The notes under the pieces: generated by a model
Told to the model about the DNA's origin: nothing
Seen by the model: the letters and a program-made list of their open reading frames with translations, nothing else
The model's database searches: none
In this document: piece after piece, positions 12,303 to 14,560 of the stretch
Position numbering within the stretch: position 1 is the first letter of the stretch
How the letters are laid out: every line of letters starts with the position of its first letter
Program-made: the position numbers and the translations under genes
NCBI GenBank assembly: GCA_036733305.1
Contig: DAINAT010000092.1
Coordinates: 1-14,560 of the forward strand
DNA: 14,560 nt
Reading direction: 5' to 3'
Source: UBA7672 sp036733305
Lineage (GTDB): Bacteria; Pseudomonadota; Alphaproteobacteria; Caulobacterales; Hyphomonadaceae

Positions 12303-12722
12303 TTGGGAGGACCGCCCATTCGCGCTCGCCTTGCCCTTGCGTCCGTCGCCATTCTCGCTGGCATCACCAGCGTCAGCTTGGCGCAACCCGCCGCAAAGAC
12401 AGGCAAGAAGACCGAGGCGCAGTTCGCTGGCGGCTATCGCCCCGACGCCTGCCGCTATCCCAAGCCCGCGCGCGAGAAGCAGTTGTCCGGCTGCTGCCAG
12501 ATGGATCTGGAGATCGGCCCCGATGGCGGCGTGCTCAGCGCCGATGGCGTGTGCAGCGATCCGATTTTCCTGGAGCCAACCGTCCGCTGCCTCACCGCGC
12601 AGGAATTCATTCCGGCAACGCGCAATGGCCAGCCCATCCGCGACCTGCAGCATCTCGAATACGAATGGCGCGCCACCACGCCGTCCAAGACAAATCTCTG
12701 CAACAAGCTGAAGACAAGCTGA
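12303..12722 (+). CDS. secreted cysteine-rich protein with a TonB-C-terminus-like domain
   Basis: 139 residues if started at TTG 12303. A signal peptide is clear (RARLALASVAILAGITSVSL, cleavage after SLA-Q). The mature part has the TonB C-terminal pattern: YPKPAREKQLSGCCQMDLEI, then GPDGGVLS and, after a spacer, FIPATRNGQPI. There are no TonB membrane anchor or proline region, so it is a free periplasmic module. Six cysteines (in ACRYP, GCCQ, GVCSD, RCLT and NLCNK) suggest disulphides. The start is unusual: a strong GGGAGGA at 12305-12311 lies inside the TTG frame and 6 nt before an in-frame ATT at 12318. Between 12303 and the cleavage site no ATG or GTG exists; the only later candidate is a TTG inside the signal peptide. 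Initiation may thus be at ATT. The function is unknown. Confidence 0.7.
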   Translation: MGGPPIRARLALASVAILAGITSVSLAQPAAKTGKKTEAQFAGGYRPDACRYPKPAREKQLSGCCQMDLEIGPDGGVLSADGVCSDPIFLEPTVRCLTAQEFIPATRNGQPIRDLQHLEYEWRATTPSKTNLCNKLKTS

Positions 12723-12795
12723 GCCTCAGCTCGGGCTCTTGCTCTCGCGCAGCAATCCGTGATCCTGCACGCGACGGTGCGTGGGAGTGGTCGCA

Positions 12796-13296
12796 ATGGA
12801 AGTGATTTCAAACGGTGCAGACGCCGGCCTTTACTGGTCCGAGCTCGCGCGCAACTGGGCTTCGGCTTTCACCTTCCTCGTTGCGTTGCTCGCAGGTCTG
12901 TTCGGCCTGTTCCGCTATCTGCGTTCCGAACGCATGCGCCAGACAGAGCAGGTGCGCGAACTCTACCGCATGTTCTTCGAGTCCGACCGTTACCGCCGCA
13001 TCCGCTTCGTGCTGGCCAACCCGGACTCGCCTGAGTTCGCGGCGTTGCAGACCGAGCTGGCGACGCCCGGCATGCCGAAGGCGTTGGAGGGCGAGCTGAT
13101 CGATCTGCTCAATTTCTTTGAATTCGTCTCCGGGCTCACACGGCGCGGATTGGTCTCCCGGCGCGATATCGACTGGATGTTCGCCAGCTTCGTTCGCCGG
13201 GTCGTCGGCGTGGATTTCGTGCGCGACTACGTTCTGCGCTCCGACTTCCAGGAGCTGCGGGATGCCGCAAAGCAGGCCCAGCGCCAGAGGAAGTAG
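12796..13296 (+). CDS. single-helix membrane protein with a helical cytoplasmic domain
   Basis: 166 residues from the ATG at 12796, with GGGAGTGG about 6 nt before it; an in-frame GTG at 12781 would add five residues but has no ribosome site. One membrane helix at about 20-41 (WASAFTFLVALLAGLFGLFR) is followed by a charged helical domain with LYRMFFESDRYRRIRFVL, then LLNFFEFVSGLTRRGLVSRR and FVRRVVGVDFVRDYV. This outline recalls the DUF4760-type small membrane proteins, but I am not certain. It may be co-transcribed with recR, which begins 83 bp downstream. Confidence 0.75.
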   Translation: MEVISNGADAGLYWSELARNWASAFTFLVALLAGLFGLFRYLRSERMRQTEQVRELYRMFFESDRYRRIRFVLANPDSPEFAALQTELATPGMPKALEGELIDLLNFFEFVSGLTRRGLVSRRDIDWMFASFVRRVVGVDFVRDYVLRSDFQELRDAAKQAQRQRK

Positions 13297-13379
13297 ACGC
13301 TCCGCCGCCACATGCGGGCGGTATCACGCAGCGCCGCCGTTCGGGGAGTTCCTGTTCGGTCCCGGGAGGACTATGTCCG

Positions 13380-14006
13380 TTGGGTGAAACGGATACGATT
13401 CTCGTCATGATCAATCGCTCGGCCGGCCCGGAAATCATTCGCCTGATCGACTTGCTGTCGAAGCTGCCCGGCCTCGGGCCGCGCTCGGCCCGGCGGGCGA
13501 CGCTGCACCTGCTGAAGAAGAAGGACCAGCTGCTCACCCCGCTGGCCGCAGCCCTGGCGGACGCCGCCGCCAAGGTCCAGATCTGCTCCACCTGCGGAAA
13601 CTTCGACACGGTAAATCCCTGCGCGATCTGTGCCGCCCCGGGACGGGACAGATCGGTTATCTGCGCGGTGGAGGAGGTCGGGGATCTCTGGGCCATGGAG
13701 CGCGCCGGGGTGTTCCGTGGACGTTATCACGTCGTCGGGGGAACTTTGTCGGCTCTCGATGGTATTCGTCCTGAAGACCTCAACATTGCCAGACTGGTAG
13801 AACGGGCAGGCGACCCAGATGTGCGCGAAGTAATCCTCGCGCTGAATGCGACCGTGGACGGACAGACGACCGCCCACTACATCACAGACAGGCTGGCGCA
13901 TTTGCCCGTGAAGGTAACGCGCCTGGCTCACGGTGTGCCCGTGGGCGGGGAACTGGATCATCTCGACGATGGCACGATCGCAGCTGCGATGGCGTCGAGG
14001 CGCTAA
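13380..14006 (+). CDS. recR: RecR recombination mediator
   Basis: 208 residues from TTG 13380. The helix-hairpin-helix is LPGLGPRSARRA (29-40), the zinc finger is CSTC/CAIC (Cys69, 72, 81 and 84), and the Toprim domain starts at RSVICAVEEVGDLWAME with LNATVDGQTTAHYI and the closing GVPVGGELDHLDDGT. RecR forms a ring with RecO and RecF to load RecA at gaps in DNA. The start is uncertain. GGAGG (13365-13369) lies 10 nt before TTG 13380; an ATG at 13373 gives only four codons before TGA; ATG 13407 gives the usual 199 residues but has no clear ribosome site. The common dnaX-ybaB-recR order is absent: the upstream neighbour is a membrane protein gene. Confidence 0.95.
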   Translation: MGETDTILVMINRSAGPEIIRLIDLLSKLPGLGPRSARRATLHLLKKKDQLLTPLAAALADAAAKVQICSTCGNFDTVNPCAICAAPGRDRSVICAVEEVGDLWAMERAGVFRGRYHVVGGTLSALDGIRPEDLNIARLVERAGDPDVREVILALNATVDGQTTAHYITDRLAHLPVKVTRLAHGVPVGGELDHLDDGTIAAAMASRR

Positions 14007-14027
14007 GAATTCGGTTGGAACCGTCCC

Positions 14028-14279
14028 ATGGTGAAACGCGAGCACGTACCGGTAGTCCTGACAGTCGCGGCGGTTGGCGTCGTCGGCGTGGGGATCGGCA
14101 TGTGGCTGATGCGTGACCGCCTGAAGCGCACCGCCGTCGAGGTGCGCTCGAATGCCCGCCGCGCCAACAACCCGCTCGACGTCTTCGGCACCGACGTCCC
14201 GGACAACGCCTTCGAAGGCGTCCCCAACTTCCCCCACATGCCCGAAGGCTGGCGCCCCAAACGCGGCGCCCGAGACTAG
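14028..14279 (+). CDS. small membrane protein of unknown function
   Basis: 83 residues with one membrane helix at about 8-28 (VPVVLTVAAVGVVGVGIGMW) and a cytoplasmic tail rich in Arg, Asn and Pro, ending PNFPHMPEGWRPKRG. It follows the recR stop by 21 bp on the same strand and is probably co-transcribed. The codon use matches its neighbours. The ribosome site is weak (GGTTGGA). I do not recognise it. Confidence 0.65.
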   Translation: MVKREHVPVVLTVAAVGVVGVGIGMWLMRDRLKRTAVEVRSNARRANNPLDVFGTDVPDNAFEGVPNFPHMPEGWRPKRGARD

Positions 14280-14339
14280 CCTCGAGTCTACCGCTCATCC
14301 CGGCTTACGCGTGGACGAGCGAATGATGGGGAAACGTAG

Positions 14340-14358
14340 GGTGCATTGAAAATGCACC
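14340..14358. repeat. perfect 8-bp hairpin
   Basis: GGTGCATT-gaa-AATGCACC lies 60 bp after the small membrane protein gene. The form resembles the GTAGGGTGC...GCACC short repeats seen in many genomes. No T run follows, so termination is not clear. The surrounding gap, 14280-14542, holds no gene I can support. Confidence 0.6.
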
Positions 14359-14383
14359 GAGCCACATGCGGTGAACGTGATCA

Positions 14384-14397
14384 GATTCCGCGGAATC
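14384..14397. promoter_or_regulatory. perfect 14-bp palindrome
   Basis: GATTCCGCGGAATC is a full palindrome with no spacer, of the size of a dimeric regulator site. It lies about 145 bp before the possible gene start at 14543. No known regulator consensus is recognised. Confidence 0.35.
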
Positions 14398-14542
14398 GCG
14401 TGTCCGCCTCCAGACAAACACCCGAGCAATCTCAACCCACTACGAATTACCTCGCGCAATTCCACACCGTTTCCATCCCCGCCCCCTCCCACCTGACCGA
14501 TACTGCCCCCGCACCAACACGAGGGAGGTCCAGGAGACGTCC

Positions 14543-14560
14543 TTGCACCTGGATGTTGTT
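14543..14560 (+). CDS. possible 5' end of a gene running off the window
   Basis: TTG at 14543 is preceded at 6 nt by AGGAG (14532-14536), with a further GAGGGAGG at 14521-14528. Only six codons (MHLDVV if TTG is read as Met) are visible, too few to name a family. The C/A-rich stretch before it lacks coding character. Confidence 0.3.

Noticed and set aside
11902..12711. 269-codon plus-strand frame
   Set aside because: It runs antisense to the TRIC-type gene and out of frame with the TonB-like gene.
1..14560. CRISPR array, tRNA, rRNA, phage or transposase gene
   Set aside because: No regularly spaced repeats, no cloverleaf, and no such protein families were found on reading both strands.

Overview
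This window reads as chromosomal DNA of a dimorphic, CtrA-regulated alphaproteobacterium of the Caulobacterales type (Caulobacter, Hyphomonadaceae or a close relative). The evidence is the gene content: flbT, flaF, fliX, a cheL-like rod-binding gene and an flbY-like gene are alphaproteobacterial flagellar genes, and fliX diverging from flgI is the arrangement I recall from Caulobacter. The base composition is GC-rich, third codon positions are strongly G/C, and flgI and fliX share a perfect TTAA-N7-TTAA CtrA-type box. Species cannot be told from the sequence alone.

Layout. Bases 1-595 hold the 3' part of an unrecognised plus-strand gene that runs straight into a 149-bp nested palindromic repeat, which appears to have removed its stop codon. 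Bases 596-2117 (minus strand) are a MoxR-type AAA+ ATPase gene followed by a four-helix membrane protein gene. A second palindromic repeat built on GGGAATA units lies in the gap before the flagellar region. Bases 2374-6334 (plus strand) are flbT, flaF and three flagellin genes in a row. Two flagellins are close paralogues and the third is divergent. Each flagellin gene has its own leader with a hairpin 17-26 nt before the ATG and a GTTA/TAAC inverted repeat further upstream; flagellin 2 also has a near-consensus sigma-54 promoter. A marC-family gene follows the third flagellin by 7 nt. Bases 7015-8298 (minus) encode an unrecognised two-helix envelope protein. Bases 8491-10375 (minus) form a tightly coupled operon, flgI - cheL - flbY. 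fliX (10548-10976) diverges from it across the CtrA box.

After fliX come dksA (plus) and, convergent with it, a TRIC/UPF0126 membrane channel gene. A short hairpin spans both stop codons. Divergent from the channel gene is a secreted, cysteine-rich, TonB-C-terminus-like protein, then a single-helix membrane protein, recR without its usual ybaB neighbour, a small membrane protein, and an intergenic stretch with two perfect palindromes. The 5' end of another gene may begin in the last 18 bases.

How the parts work together. FlgI (P-ring), the CheL/FlgJ-N-like rod protein and the FlbY-like protein belong to basal-body assembly. In Caulobacter, FliX works with FlbD to connect basal-body assembly to sigma-54 transcription of late genes. 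FlbT and FlaF act after transcription, in opposite directions, on flagellin mRNA translation and stability. The window therefore combines middle-stage basal-body genes with the late filament genes and their post-transcriptional controllers. The recurring leader hairpins are the most testable new observation. I found no CRISPR array, prophage, tRNA, rRNA or obvious defence system.
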